In this document: positions 1-7,971 of the stretch, piece by piece
Position numbering within the stretch: the stretch's first letter is position 1
Layout of the letters: every line of letters begins with the position of its first letter
NCBI GenBank assembly: GCA_011947345.1
Contig: JAAVTG010000665.1
Span: 1 to 64,000 of the forward strand
Length of the DNA stretch: 64,000 bases
Reading direction: 5' to 3'
Source of the DNA: Phytophthora quininea
Lineage: Eukaryota; Oomycota; Peronosporomycetes; Peronosporales; Peronosporaceae
The notes under the pieces: model-generated
Seen by the model: the letters and a program-made list of their open reading frames with translations, nothing else
Told to the model about the DNA's origin: nothing
Databases searched by the model: none
Made by a program: the position numbers and the translations under genes

Positions 1-80
1 CCTCGCTTGACTTCAGCACCCCGTATACGCTTGAAGTGCTCGACGATCACGTTTCCGCTGATCTGCGGGTCACTAGCAAC

Positions 81-464
81 TTAGGAGCGTATGAGTTCGT
101 CCTCTCGAAGCTGGGAAGCGGTTAGTGTTGAGCGGCTACTGCACATGTTGTGCCCAAGGTTAGCGCGGCTGATGAAATAACCTCGCTGCGGTTCCCGCCT
201 TGGTCGCAAAGCAACAACCTCGAAACGGGACTGCTCACCGCTGTCACACTTGTACTTGAGCATCGCCCGGTTGGCGACATCCATCTTGATCGGTTTTCGT
301 GTCTGGTGAAGTATTTGCCCGTGCAATAGTTGGTCCCGTCGACACTTCACGTGGTGACAGAGGCGAGTTTGGTGCAGGTGCTGTGAGGGAAACGTCAGTG
401 AAGGGCTCGCCACAGAGCTCATGGTTGCTTGTCCGATCCTGCTGTGAGGATGTGGCGCTAGCAA
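81..464 (-). pseudogene. possible transposase-type N-terminal fragment
   Basis: This is an open frame of 127 codons. Its last ~65 residues (KYKCDSGEQSRFEVV, then GYFISRANLGHNMCSS) resemble the Cys/His N-terminal region that precedes the catalytic domain in FAR1/MULE-like oomycete transposases. No catalytic domain follows on this strand inside the window, and the frame closes at position 81. It could equally be a chance frame. The resemblance is from memory of the family style, so confidence is low. Confidence 0.2.
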
Positions 465-920
465 TTTCGCGGGCAGTCAGCAGAGCTGCTCCTCATTTTG
501 CGTCGAAGAACCCCAAATGCGAATCGTTTCACGAAAGCTCTCCATTTTGCGAAAAGCCCGTACCAGTACAGCAATACCCGAGGACCCGGCTCAGCGAAAA
601 TGACTGGGATTTGTTGTTGCTCATTTGTGCCCATCAGCATATGGACGGAGGAACTGCAGACCCAACGCTCCGCTTCGTCCTGCAGATAACGTCGAGGCGT
701 TCAAGCGCTTGATCATAAAGATCCCCGTCGTCTTACTGTCTTCCCGTTCTCCCAGACAGCGTTGGGAAGTCGAAACCGATTGCTTTCCATGTAAACTCCC
801 CAGTGTCGACGAAATTGACAGATCCCCATGCACGATTACCAGGATAAGCATCTGGTGTCGCAGAGAGCGAGTTGCGGAGTCACCTCAGGAGGGCCATGCT
901 TATGGCTTTGGAACGCTCGA

Positions 921-934
921 TCATTTTCCATTTC
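921..934 (+). promoter_or_regulatory. oomycete initiator (INR) motif
   Basis: The sequence TCATTTTCCATTTC matches the Phytophthora initiator consensus TCATTYYNCAWTTT almost throughout. It lies 37 bp before the ATG at 971, the spacing expected for a short oomycete 5' UTR, and so supports that ATG as the true start of the secreted-protein gene. Confidence 0.55.
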
Positions 935-970
935 GTGGCAGGACATCAAGTGGGAAGTGGGGAAGCTCGC

Positions 971-1581
971 ATGCGCTGCGTCAGGTTCCTGTTGGCGACT
1001 GCGGTTGCCCTCTTCGTCAGCAATGATGCTGCCTCGGCAGCGAGTACAGCCTCAAGCCATCGCTGACGGCCATCCGCTTGCTACGACTTGGAGAGCAGGG
1101 CAAGCAATTTCAAGGCACAGACGGCGGCAGCGGCGGGTCGGCTGGCTCCAGTTCGGCATCGGACTCTGTTGACGAGGAGAGGTTTTTCGATCTCTCGCAG
1201 GAGATGCCGTTCCTCGAGCCGTTCGCGGAGATGATGGAGGGCGGCGAAGCTGTACACCACACTCTGCATGCGAACGAAGTTGCGTTGCATGCCAAGGAAC
1301 TGAAAGAGAAGAACGAGGAAAAGAACGAGAACGAGAAGTCGGAGAGCGACAGCGACTCGGACTCTGGTAGCGAGGACAGTGACTCGGACTCTGGTAGCGA
1401 TTCAGACTCTGACGATTCCAACTCGGACAGCGGATCCAAGAGCGACTCAAAGGACGACAAACCAAAAGAAGACAACAAACACAAGAAGTACAAAAGCTCG
1501 TCAGAAACATCGACTAATGTCCCAGCCGAATGGCATCGTATGAAACAGATAAATAGTTGGAAGTCCAAGAAATTCGATTGA
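971..1581 (+). pseudogene. candidate RXLR-dEER secreted effector, frame broken
   Basis: The ATG at 971 opens a classic secretion signal of about 23 residues: MRCVR, a hydrophobic LLATAVALFV core, and a small-residue cleavage region (AASA). This frame stops at 1064-1066. In the next frame an RLLR motif (1075-1086) is followed about 30 residues later by DEER. An acidic Ser/Asp-rich C-terminal part then runs to the stop at 1581. A signal peptide, then R-x-L-R, then DEER is the signature of oomycete RXLR effectors, which act inside host plant cells. The halves are one base out of register somewhere between about 1030 and 1063. That is either a pseudogene or a sequencing error, and other genes here show the same kind of break. 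The SD-repeat tail is unlike a folded WY-domain. Family assignment is inference from motifs. Confidence 0.5.
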
Positions 1582-1919
1582 TTTTCGTGGCTGTCTACTA
1601 CGGCGCATATCATGAAGAAATTAAGCTCGTTCTCCTTCCTGGTGTTCCAAGAGTAATACGAGATCCGTTGAACACGTGAGCCACGACCTCTAGGTTGCAA
1701 CCGCAGCATCGGTGTCGCCTTCGTCTCCAACCGCACCACGCGCCCGTGGAATCGGCCCCAGTCGAATCGCACTGACCCCCGCATTACAATTCGCCGGCCC
1801 TTGAGCGCTCAGTCTCCAAGTGGGGATACAGATGCCGTAAGGTGTTCTTTGTGATGGTCAGACTGATTCTGGTCGTCGTCGTCGTCGCAATCAGCGAGTC
1901 CCCAGGTCCTTGCTCCAGC
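1582..1919. other. intergenic, no gene seen
   Basis: Spacer between two genes that converge on it (secreted protein on plus, bZIP on minus). It contains a GTCGTC trinucleotide run near 1871-1890. No convincing ORF or RNA is visible. Confidence 0.5.
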
Positions 1920-2495
1920 CTACTCAACTGAACTTCCACGTCCTTGTGCTACAATGAACATCGGTGGCATTCCGCATCCAAGTCGAAAGAGCCGGAAGTG
2001 CTCGGCCGCCACGTTCCAGACGCTCTCGTTGGTGGGGGTGCTGGACACGAGACTCTGTTTCTTGAGCTCCAGCTTGTAGATCTCGCCCTTGAGGTGCTGA
2101 ATATTGTCCTCCATCACCACCGCGTGCAGCCGCTGTCGGTCTCTGTATCTGGCCTGGTTGATTCTGCATCTCTCTCGACGGGTCTTGGCCGCTCCGTTGG
2201 CGGCTTTCTGTTGCTGCTCCTGATTGTCTCGTCGTCCTTTCTTGTTGTTCACTGGGGAGATGTCTGCAGCTCTGTCAATAGACGGCAGTCTCTTGTGACC
2301 GGCAACGTCTTGAGTCTCGAGTGGCGTCTCCGCTCTCGCTAGAACGTCCTCGAACAGAGGGGGCGACCCGCTAGGAGCAGCGTCTGAAGTTCGCAGCGGG
2401 TGCGTCCAAAGAGCAGGTCTGGAGCTTCTCACCAAGCCTCCGACGATGTCGTCGCTGAGCGAGTGGCTGTTGGGCGGCTGCAGGGAGCTGGCCAT
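1920..2495 (-). CDS. bZIP transcription factor, C-terminally truncated paralogue
   Basis: 191 residues. The N-terminus MASSLQPPNSHSLSDDI matches that of the next bZIP gene (4243-5316). A basic region follows at about residues 105-125 (RRERCRINQARYRDRQR), then a short heptad region (MEDNIQHLKGEIYKLELKKQ). In this oomycete-type basic region the usual Asn contact position is held by N in RINQARYR. The post-zipper segment (VWNVAAEHFRLFRLG) is also shared. The paralogue then continues for about 170 residues, whereas this frame changes to unrelated sequence and stops after about 15. It is therefore a nuclear DNA-binding protein that lacks the C-terminal region of its neighbour. It may be a decaying duplicate or a short regulatory isoform. 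Confidence 0.75.
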   Translation of the reverse strand: MASSLQPPNSHSLSDDIVGGLVRSSRPALWTHPLRTSDAAPSGSPPLFEDVLARAETPLETQDVAGHKRLPSIDRAADISPVNNKKGRRDNQEQQQKAANGAAKTRRERCRINQARYRDRQRLHAVVMEDNIQHLKGEIYKLELKKQSLVSSTPTNESVWNVAAEHFRLFRLGCGMPPMFIVAQGRGSSVE

Positions 2496-2546
2496 CGTGG
2501 CGGTCGGCGGCGAATTCCAAAGTAGCGACTCACGCCGCGTGATTCT

Positions 2547-2765
2547 CTACTTTGCTCCGTTGAGAGTTATGAGCTCTTTTACTGGCATCCGTCGGCCATC
2601 GCGCAAAGCATCCTTTGTCATGTACTCTCCAAAGAAATTGGTCAGCCGGTCCAGCAGCTCTGAAAGAGCCAACAGCGACGGATCGAGGGGCCTACCAGGC
2701 TCGGCTAAAAGCCCTTGAGAGGTGATGCTGGACTCGTCGTTGTGTGGTTGCTCGCTACTAGCTCT
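2547..2765 (-). CDS. C-terminal coding fragment, unrecognised
   Basis: A minus-strand frame of about 70 codons ends at TAG (2547-2549). Its residues look protein-like rather than random: RPLDPSLLALSELLDRL, then FFGEYMTKDALRDGRRMPVK and KELITLNGAK. It has no ATG that fits, so it would be a last exon or a remnant. It lies directly upstream of the truncated bZIP on the same strand. No family is recognised. Confidence 0.25.
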   Translation of the reverse strand, partial: RASSEQPHNDESSITSQGLLAEPGRPLDPSLLALSELLDRLTNFFGEYMTKDALRDGRRMPVKELITLNGAK

Positions 2766-3144
2766 TCAAATTGTCGTAGTAAGCAAAAACTTGAATATCG
2801 AGACTTGGGTTTTCTTGCTTTCTCGCCTCCAAAGCCGTCGCCACGATTTCGTTTGTGAATAAATAGACTCACAGGTAGACCGTCCGCCGAGCTGCTTTGA
2901 TCTCGAGAAGCAAGAGGTCGACTCCGCCCCTCTCGAACATGGAGAAAATTCTCGTCCACGCTTCGACCGGGCGTCCGTCGAAAGTGCTTCCGCATAACAT
3001 TTTCGTGCTCTACCATCAAATGAGCCGGTTATTTCATCGCTTACTACCGCACCCGGATGAATGAGGAACGCAGGAAGTAAGAAACACGAATTCACCATAT
3101 TGCACGTGCAGGAAGTCGAGCAGAAGACCACGAAGTCGGTTCAC
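2766..3144. other. no gene seen
   Basis: Only short overlapping frames without recognisable motifs. The left part may hold upstream exons of the fragment ending at 2547, but no good splice donor is visible. Confidence 0.4.
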
Positions 3145-3652
3145 GACTATACTTCCTCAGAGAACTAAATCCTGCCATCCAAAACTGCGTTCGTTCGGAA
3201 TGCCAGGATATCGAAACGGTAGAACACTGTTTTTCACGTGCCCGTCATTAGAACCAATGTGGAGCGAACTATGGAGCCGGTGGTCGACGTTCTTTTGCGT
3301 CGATCTAAGCTGGAGGTTGCTACTCTTCCCAAGATTGCAAGATCTCCGTAGGAACTGGAGAAGTGAGCACAAAGAACTAATACTTCTATGGAGGATCTAC
3401 ACAGCGATAGTGTTTCACGCAACCTGGCGGCTCAGGAACGACATTCATTTCCAGGAAACAACAGCTGAAGTGCCAAATATTCTCAATCTGCTGAACTCGT
3501 TCAAGATGCACTACCAATTCCTCTACCAACACGCACATGAGCTTCATTGCAACCGCGCTACTGTGGTCTGCGTGCTGCAACAACTTGGCTTTGATCCGCC
3601 AGAAAATAATATCCCGGAACCGATGCACCACATGTGGACGACACGAACGTAA
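3145..3652 (+). pseudogene. LINE retrotransposon 3' end (zinc-binding RT tail)
   Basis: The segment reads as the C-terminal part of a LINE reverse transcriptase polyprotein. A C-x4-C-x5-ET-x2-H-C pattern (CVRSECQDIETVEHC) is followed by TCPSLEPMWSELW and then ELILLWRIYTAIVFHATWRL. This corresponds to the zf-RVT-like tail plus the usual terminal helix-rich part. The Cys/His portion and the remainder are in different frames, joined across the T-run at 3230-3234 by one missing base. No RT core is present upstream, so this is a 5'-truncated copy as expected for LINEs. Downstream AT-rich sequence at 3680-3720 has no clear poly(A). Confidence 0.55.
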
Positions 3653-3751
3653 CTCTCTCGGATAGATAGCTTATTCACCTTAAGACGAGAAATCTGCTAA
3701 ACAGTTAATTAATTCAATTTCCTCCTTACCGTTGTTGGTCTAGACAGCGCT

Positions 3752-4174
3752 TCAGCGCTTATGTGTGAATTTGTGAATGATCCCGATAACACCAGATTGT
3801 CGCCACCAGTGTCTCATTCGGCTTAACATTGTCAGCATGTCTGAGCGAGAGCTAGGGAGCCATTGTTTCAGCTTCGCATGGTATCCTTCGACCCTCGAGG
3901 TAGCCTGAAGACCGAAATGCACCACTTCGTTTGTCAAACAGCGTGCGAATCTGCGCTTCCAAATGTCGAGCTTCCCGAAACCCAAAACGGGCGTCAGGCT
4001 AAATCTCGAGCACTGGATTGAGTTCTTGTGTGCGAGATGATCGGCAAAAAGGCATGGGCAACGATCAGCAGGCAGTGATTCTAGATTTGCGTGCTCGTCA
4101 GTCACGTATGGCTTGGTGGTCCCGAACCAAGGAGCCTCCTCGCTAAGCCTTCGCGGTCTCAAACGCTTGCTCAA
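3752..4174 (-). pseudogene. Mutator-like (MULE) transposase C-terminal remnant
   Basis: 140 codons. The diagnostic stretch is FGLQATSRVEGYHAKLKQWL followed by a Met/Arg-rich MLSRMRHWW segment. In oomycete MULE transposases this T-S-R-V-E-G-x-H block follows the third catalytic acidic residue. The D/E residues of the catalytic core are not present, so only the C-terminal part remains. The copy sits between the two bZIP paralogues, next to a LINE remnant, so the spacer between those genes has collected insertions. Confidence 0.6.
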
Positions 4175-4242
4175 GTTCCGCCAGCAACATTCGAATAATG
4201 CATTAGAACCTCTTTGTTGATTTCTTCAGTCCTCTTTCGATA

Positions 4243-5316
4243 CTAGTCTACCCTCGGGGTGATCAGCGCGCCTTCAAACACGCGTGCCACATCCTCAAGA
4301 TTCCCGAGGAGACGTAGCAGCGGCGAGAGCAAGTCTGTTTTCGACTCCAGTCGCTCCACGCGTCCGCGAGCTGAGTCCCAGCAGAAATGCAACGATTCCT
4401 TCGCCACGATACGCTGGTTCAGCAGCTTGGACACCAGCGGCAGGTCGTCGCTGGTATCCAAGTGAGGGAAGACAGACTGGAGCGTGTCTTCTGTGATACA
4501 CAGACTGATGCTGCAGGTGGCGACGAGCGAGTCTCCATGACCCTTATCCAGTTGCTCCAGTTGCAGACCCACCTCTTGGAAGCAAAGAGACAGCAGACGG
4601 CAGTGCTCGAGCAGTTCCTCTGCTCCATACAGCACGCCGTCCGTCACGTCCGGGGTCATCGTGGACTGCAGGAATGACAACTGGACGTGAGACTTTGGGT
4701 GTCTCTGCAAAGAGTCCTCCAACGTCATCGTCGGCATGATGTAGCCGTGTCGGAAAAGCTGAAAGTACTCGGCCGCGACGTTCCACACGTTGGCCGTCGT
4801 CGGTGTGCTGGCAAGGATGCCCTGCTTCTGCAGCTCGAGCTTGTAGATTTCCTCTTTGAGTTCCTGGATGCCCTTTTCAAGGTCCACGGCGTGTCTGCGC
4901 TGTCGCTCGCGGTATCGCGCCTGGTTGATTCGGCATCGCTCTCTTCGCGTGCTTGGGGTTTGGGAATCCTCGGCCTGGAGTGACGCCTTACTGGGCCGTC
5001 CGCGCTTCCTCGGTGGTGGCAATTCCAATTCGATGATACCTGTCGTCCCTTTAGCAAGCGACACTATACAGGGTCGTCCGCGCTTCCTGGGGACTGCTTG
5101 GATAGGCAACACTCGGTTCAAGCCTCCCTTTGTAGATGCCGAAAGCGCGTTGATCTTCGGTAGCTTACTAGTGACGAACGAGTGGATGTCGGTGGGGTGG
5201 TGGTCGTGCTGATGGTGCTCCGGAATGGGCTCGTACCGACTCGAGCGCTGCACAACGTCGCCGATGATGGCGTCGCTGAGCGAGTGGCTGTTCGGTGGGA
5301 AAAGGGTGCTGGCCAT
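4243..5316 (-). CDS. bZIP transcription factor (full-length paralogue)
   Basis: 357 residues from the ATG at 5316. That start is chosen over an upstream in-frame ATG at 5379 because MASTLFPPNSHSLSDAI aligns with the start of the neighbouring paralogue. Two AT-hook-like motifs (KRGRPC and KRGRPS, about residues 75-110) precede the basic region RRERCRINQARYRERQRRH. The zipper LEKGIQELKEEIYKLELQKQ and a ~200-residue helical C-terminal domain follow. The protein should bind DNA as a dimer in the nucleus. The AT hooks would add minor-groove contacts, and the truncated neighbour lacks them. The frame is uninterrupted. The targets are unknown. Confidence 0.85.
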   Translation of the reverse strand: MASTLFPPNSHSLSDAIIGDVVQRSSRYEPIPEHHQHDHHPTDIHSFVTSKLPKINALSASTKGGLNRVLPIQAVPRKRGRPCIVSLAKGTTGIIELELPPPRKRGRPSKASLQAEDSQTPSTRRERCRINQARYRERQRRHAVDLEKGIQELKEEIYKLELQKQGILASTPTTANVWNVAAEYFQLFRHGYIMPTMTLEDSLQRHPKSHVQLSFLQSTMTPDVTDGVLYGAEELLEHCRLLSLCFQEVGLQLEQLDKGHGDSLVATCSISLCITEDTLQSVFPHLDTSDDLPLVSKLLNQRIVAKESLHFCWDSARGRVERLESKTDLLSPLLRLLGNLEDVARVFEGALITPRVD

Positions 5317-5849
5317 GGCTGTCGACTTGAGCTGTAGCTGGCGAATTCGGAAATGGCGAGTCAGCCGACGTGATTGCAATTAATGCTACTGTATCGCCGA
5401 TTGCGGGGAGCAATGGACACGGGACGCTCGTAAACACACGAGCCGCGTTAAACGTTGATGGGACGCTCGTAGCAATGCTGTTTGCCTTTCTCAGTCACCT
5501 CTTGGTGCCTAACGACTCACGCCAACGTAGGCGACCAGTGCAACAACAGCTGCGTGTTGCAAAATCGTCTCACACTGGCGTGAGTTCGTGGACAGCGCGG
5601 GCTCGCCATCAGTGATGGCGCTCTCTACATGCTTGGAGAGCGGGACACATCGCCGCCGGGCAATCTCAAATACGAAGAACAGCTCGTTCCAAGTAACGCG
5701 AATTGTGACGCATTTCGTTGGAGTTGAGTTGGTCTGGCGTGTGCCAAGACCAACTACCTCTAAGGGCCATTGTAGCACTGCAGCCGCGTTCTTGGCAAAC
5801 TTATGCGTGCGTTCAGACAAATCACGGCAGGGCTGGTAGAACTTTTACG
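5317..5849. other. upstream region of the bZIP gene, no gene seen
   Basis: The first ~70 bp resembles the sequence upstream of the truncated bZIP start (gcgaattc near 2510 and 5340, then cg-cgtgatt), consistent with duplication including the promoter. A 12-bp direct repeat, gggacgctcgta, occurs near 5421 and 5460. No gene is convincing. Confidence 0.4.
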
Positions 5850-5945
5850 GGCGTCGGTAAACATGATGAAGGGAAAGTTTATGGGATGGCCACGTAGTAG
5901 GGATTGCGAGGAAGGAATCAACTTTTTCTGTCTTCACAGAGGCTG
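5850..5945 (+). repeat. inverted repeat, left arm
   Basis: The reverse complement of this ~95-bp arm matches 6370-6468 at roughly 85 percent by eye. The best block is CTCGCAATC-CTACTACGTGG-CATCCCATAA, ending at TGTTTACCGACGC. The arms bracket a small ORF at 5984-6262. Confidence 0.6.
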
Positions 5946-5983
5946 TGGTGTTGTTGCCAGCAACTGCCGAGTATGTGGTCAAC

Positions 5984-6262
5984 ATGCCTCCCAAAGCAGC
6001 CGACACGATCGACGGTATCACGCCGAAGGCGAAATACGACGAAGACGGCCGCGATGGGTATCATTCCGTTTTCCAATCCGACTTGGAAGGGGAGTTTCAG
6101 GGCCTGATCCAGTGGGAGCAGCTGACGGACGAGGCTCGCGAAGCCTTGGGGGCACCGAATGTATGCAGATACATTAAATGGCGAAGCTTTGAGACAGAAA
6201 CTACGATTAGATGCAGAGAAACAACTGAGCGTGGCGAGATTTCATGTGCAGTAGTCAAGTAG
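5984..6262 (+). CDS. small hypothetical protein between inverted repeats
   Basis: 92 residues from the ATG at 5984 (MPPKAADTIDGITPKAK). The first ~55 residues look protein-like, charged and soluble (SDLEGEFQGLIQWEQLTDEA). A possible splice donor (GTATGC) lies after GAPN, so the last ~35 residues may be intron. No family is recognised. Its position inside a ~600-bp inverted-repeat structure suggests it belongs to, or was carried by, a small mobile element. Confidence 0.35.
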   Translation: MPPKAADTIDGITPKAKYDEDGRDGYHSVFQSDLEGEFQGLIQWEQLTDEAREALGAPNVCRYIKWRSFETETTIRCRETTERGEISCAVVK

Positions 6263-6369
6263 ACCAGCTAGCCGCATATCCAGTAGCTATGGTCCAATGG
6301 ATTATGGATGCTGTTGGTTTTGGTTTGGCTCTTAGCAAAGTTAAGCGTAGTTGTTGGCAACAGAATGAC

Positions 6370-6468
6370 CTCTGCGAAGCCAAAAGAAAATGCTGATTCC
6401 TGCCTCGCAATCACTACTACGTGGTCATCCCATAAGCTTTTCCTTCACCCTGTTTACCGACGCCGCCG
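6370..6468 (-). repeat. inverted repeat, right arm
   Basis: Partner of 5850-5945 in reverse orientation, with scattered substitutions and small indels. Similarity fades after about 6490. Confidence 0.6.
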
Positions 6469-6489
6469 TAAACCTCCTACCCACCGGCG

Positions 6490-6945
6490 GCGAATTGTCA
6501 ACAAGTTTAGGATTCTGTAGGGCGGGTAGCTAAGTTTTCATCAGCACGAGTATTTTGCCATTTTAAGTGTCACGGCGAAGTGGAACTCTTCTACTAACTT
6601 GGCAACGGGATTTTGTTGCGGACCTTGCCTGCAAAGTCACCGTGGACATGCCACGGCGGTCTGTCTACCAAATCGTGTGGGTTTCTCTGCGGTAACGCCT
6701 CCTGTAGACTGTGTACGACACCGCTGCCTTGAGGTTGTTTTGAAAGTTGGCATCGTTGAAAAACACGTTGCCTGAGTTGTTACACGGATCAACAACTCGA
6801 GAACTACTACGCAGAATCGATCTCATCGATATCCTGGCTGGACCAGCTCACTTGACCCCCATCACAAAGCGTATCCTTTTATGGCTGCACCCTTTTCTCC
6901 AGATCGTCACTCTTTTGAATTGGCGAGATCACCAGAACGAAGAAA
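6490..6945. other. no gene seen
   Basis: Upstream region of the cytochrome b561 gene. A TCACTCTTTTGAATT stretch at 6907-6921 loosely resembles an oomycete initiator and lies 25 bp before the proposed ATG. Confidence 0.4.
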
Positions 6946-7936
6946 ATGGAGCTCCCCGTTCGAATTCTCGCTCACGTAGGAGCCTCATGCCTACCATCTA
7001 ATCGACGTACTAAACGTTTGCTGTAGGTGCTACCAGCAACGGTGGTGGTGCTCGTCGGCTGCTGGATGGGGTCGGCCTCTCGTCCTACAGCGTGCAGGAC
7101 GGCAACGTGATCGCAAAAGACACTTCCGGCTTCTCTTGGGCCCACGGAGACGGTCGAGTGTTCAACTGGCACCCACTGCTCATGAGCTTCGGCTTTGTCT
7201 TTTGCTCCAGTCAGGCCGCTTTGGCCTACACGTCGCTGCCATTTAGCCACGACATCAACAAGGTCGGTTGTGAGGTAGACTACACTCTACCGTATCTTTA
7301 GTTTTTTCATTCTGTTGCTGTTGTTGGCCAGCGAATCCACTTGTCGTTGCACGCTTTGGGCTTTTTGAGCGCCGTGGTGGGGGCGGTGGCTGTCTTCCGC
7401 TTCCACAACGAGCACGGTATCACCAACTTGTACAGTCTGCACAGCTGGCTGGGACTCGGCGTCTTGATCGTGTTTGCTGCTCATGTACGTCTTGCTACGA
7501 GGAGATTTGATCGGCCTTCTTGCTGACTGCGTTTTGTGTTTTCGTGTGTCAGTATCTCGGGAGCTTTGTGGTGTTTTTCTACCCTGGCGCGGAGAAGGAA
7601 GTTCGAACATCGATCGTTCCGTACCACATTGCTGCTGGCCTGGGGATTATTGGACTGATCGCTGCGACGGTCGAAACGGGGATCCTCGAGAAGCTCGGAT
7701 TCAATGGGAGCTGCAATGTGAACGGCGTGCTGAACGGAGACCAAGTCAAAGGCTACATGGCCCCGGACTGTGTGATCGGCAATGTCACTGGCTTGCTGGT
7801 GGCGTTATCTTTCATTACGGTGGTGGTCACGATCTGGCACGCGAAGCACCAGACGTCTGCAAAGTCCAAGGGGGACGAGGCGACTCCGTTGCTATCGGGT
7901 GACTCGAGCGACGAGAGAACAGAGATCACGGTTTGA
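6946..7936 (+). CDS. cytochrome b561 family transmembrane oxidoreductase
   Basis: Proposed exons are 6946-6975, 7027-7262, 7332-7484 and 7553-7936, each intron GT-AG and 51-70 bp. The joined protein has helices with the conserved His set: FNWHPLLMSFGF, then RIHLSLHALGF, NLYSLHSWLG and VPYHIAAGL. These ligate the two hemes of the b561 fold. The family moves electrons across membranes, usually from ascorbate, and some members reduce ferric iron. The C-terminal tail is charged and cytosolic. Exons 2-4 are well supported. The first helix (VLPATVVVLVGCW) lies one frame away from the rest of exon 2, a shift placed at GGGG 7068-7071, so one base is probably missing. The gene converges on ARMC2, leaving only 35 bp between stop codons. 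Confidence 0.8.
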
Positions 7937-7971
7937 GCCAAGCAAGACGAAGAGAAGCTTTTATATTCGCG

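Noticed and set aside
1110..1784. 224-codon Ser-rich minus-strand ORF
   Set aside because: It is the antisense shadow of the Ser/Asp repeat tail of the plus-strand secreted protein.
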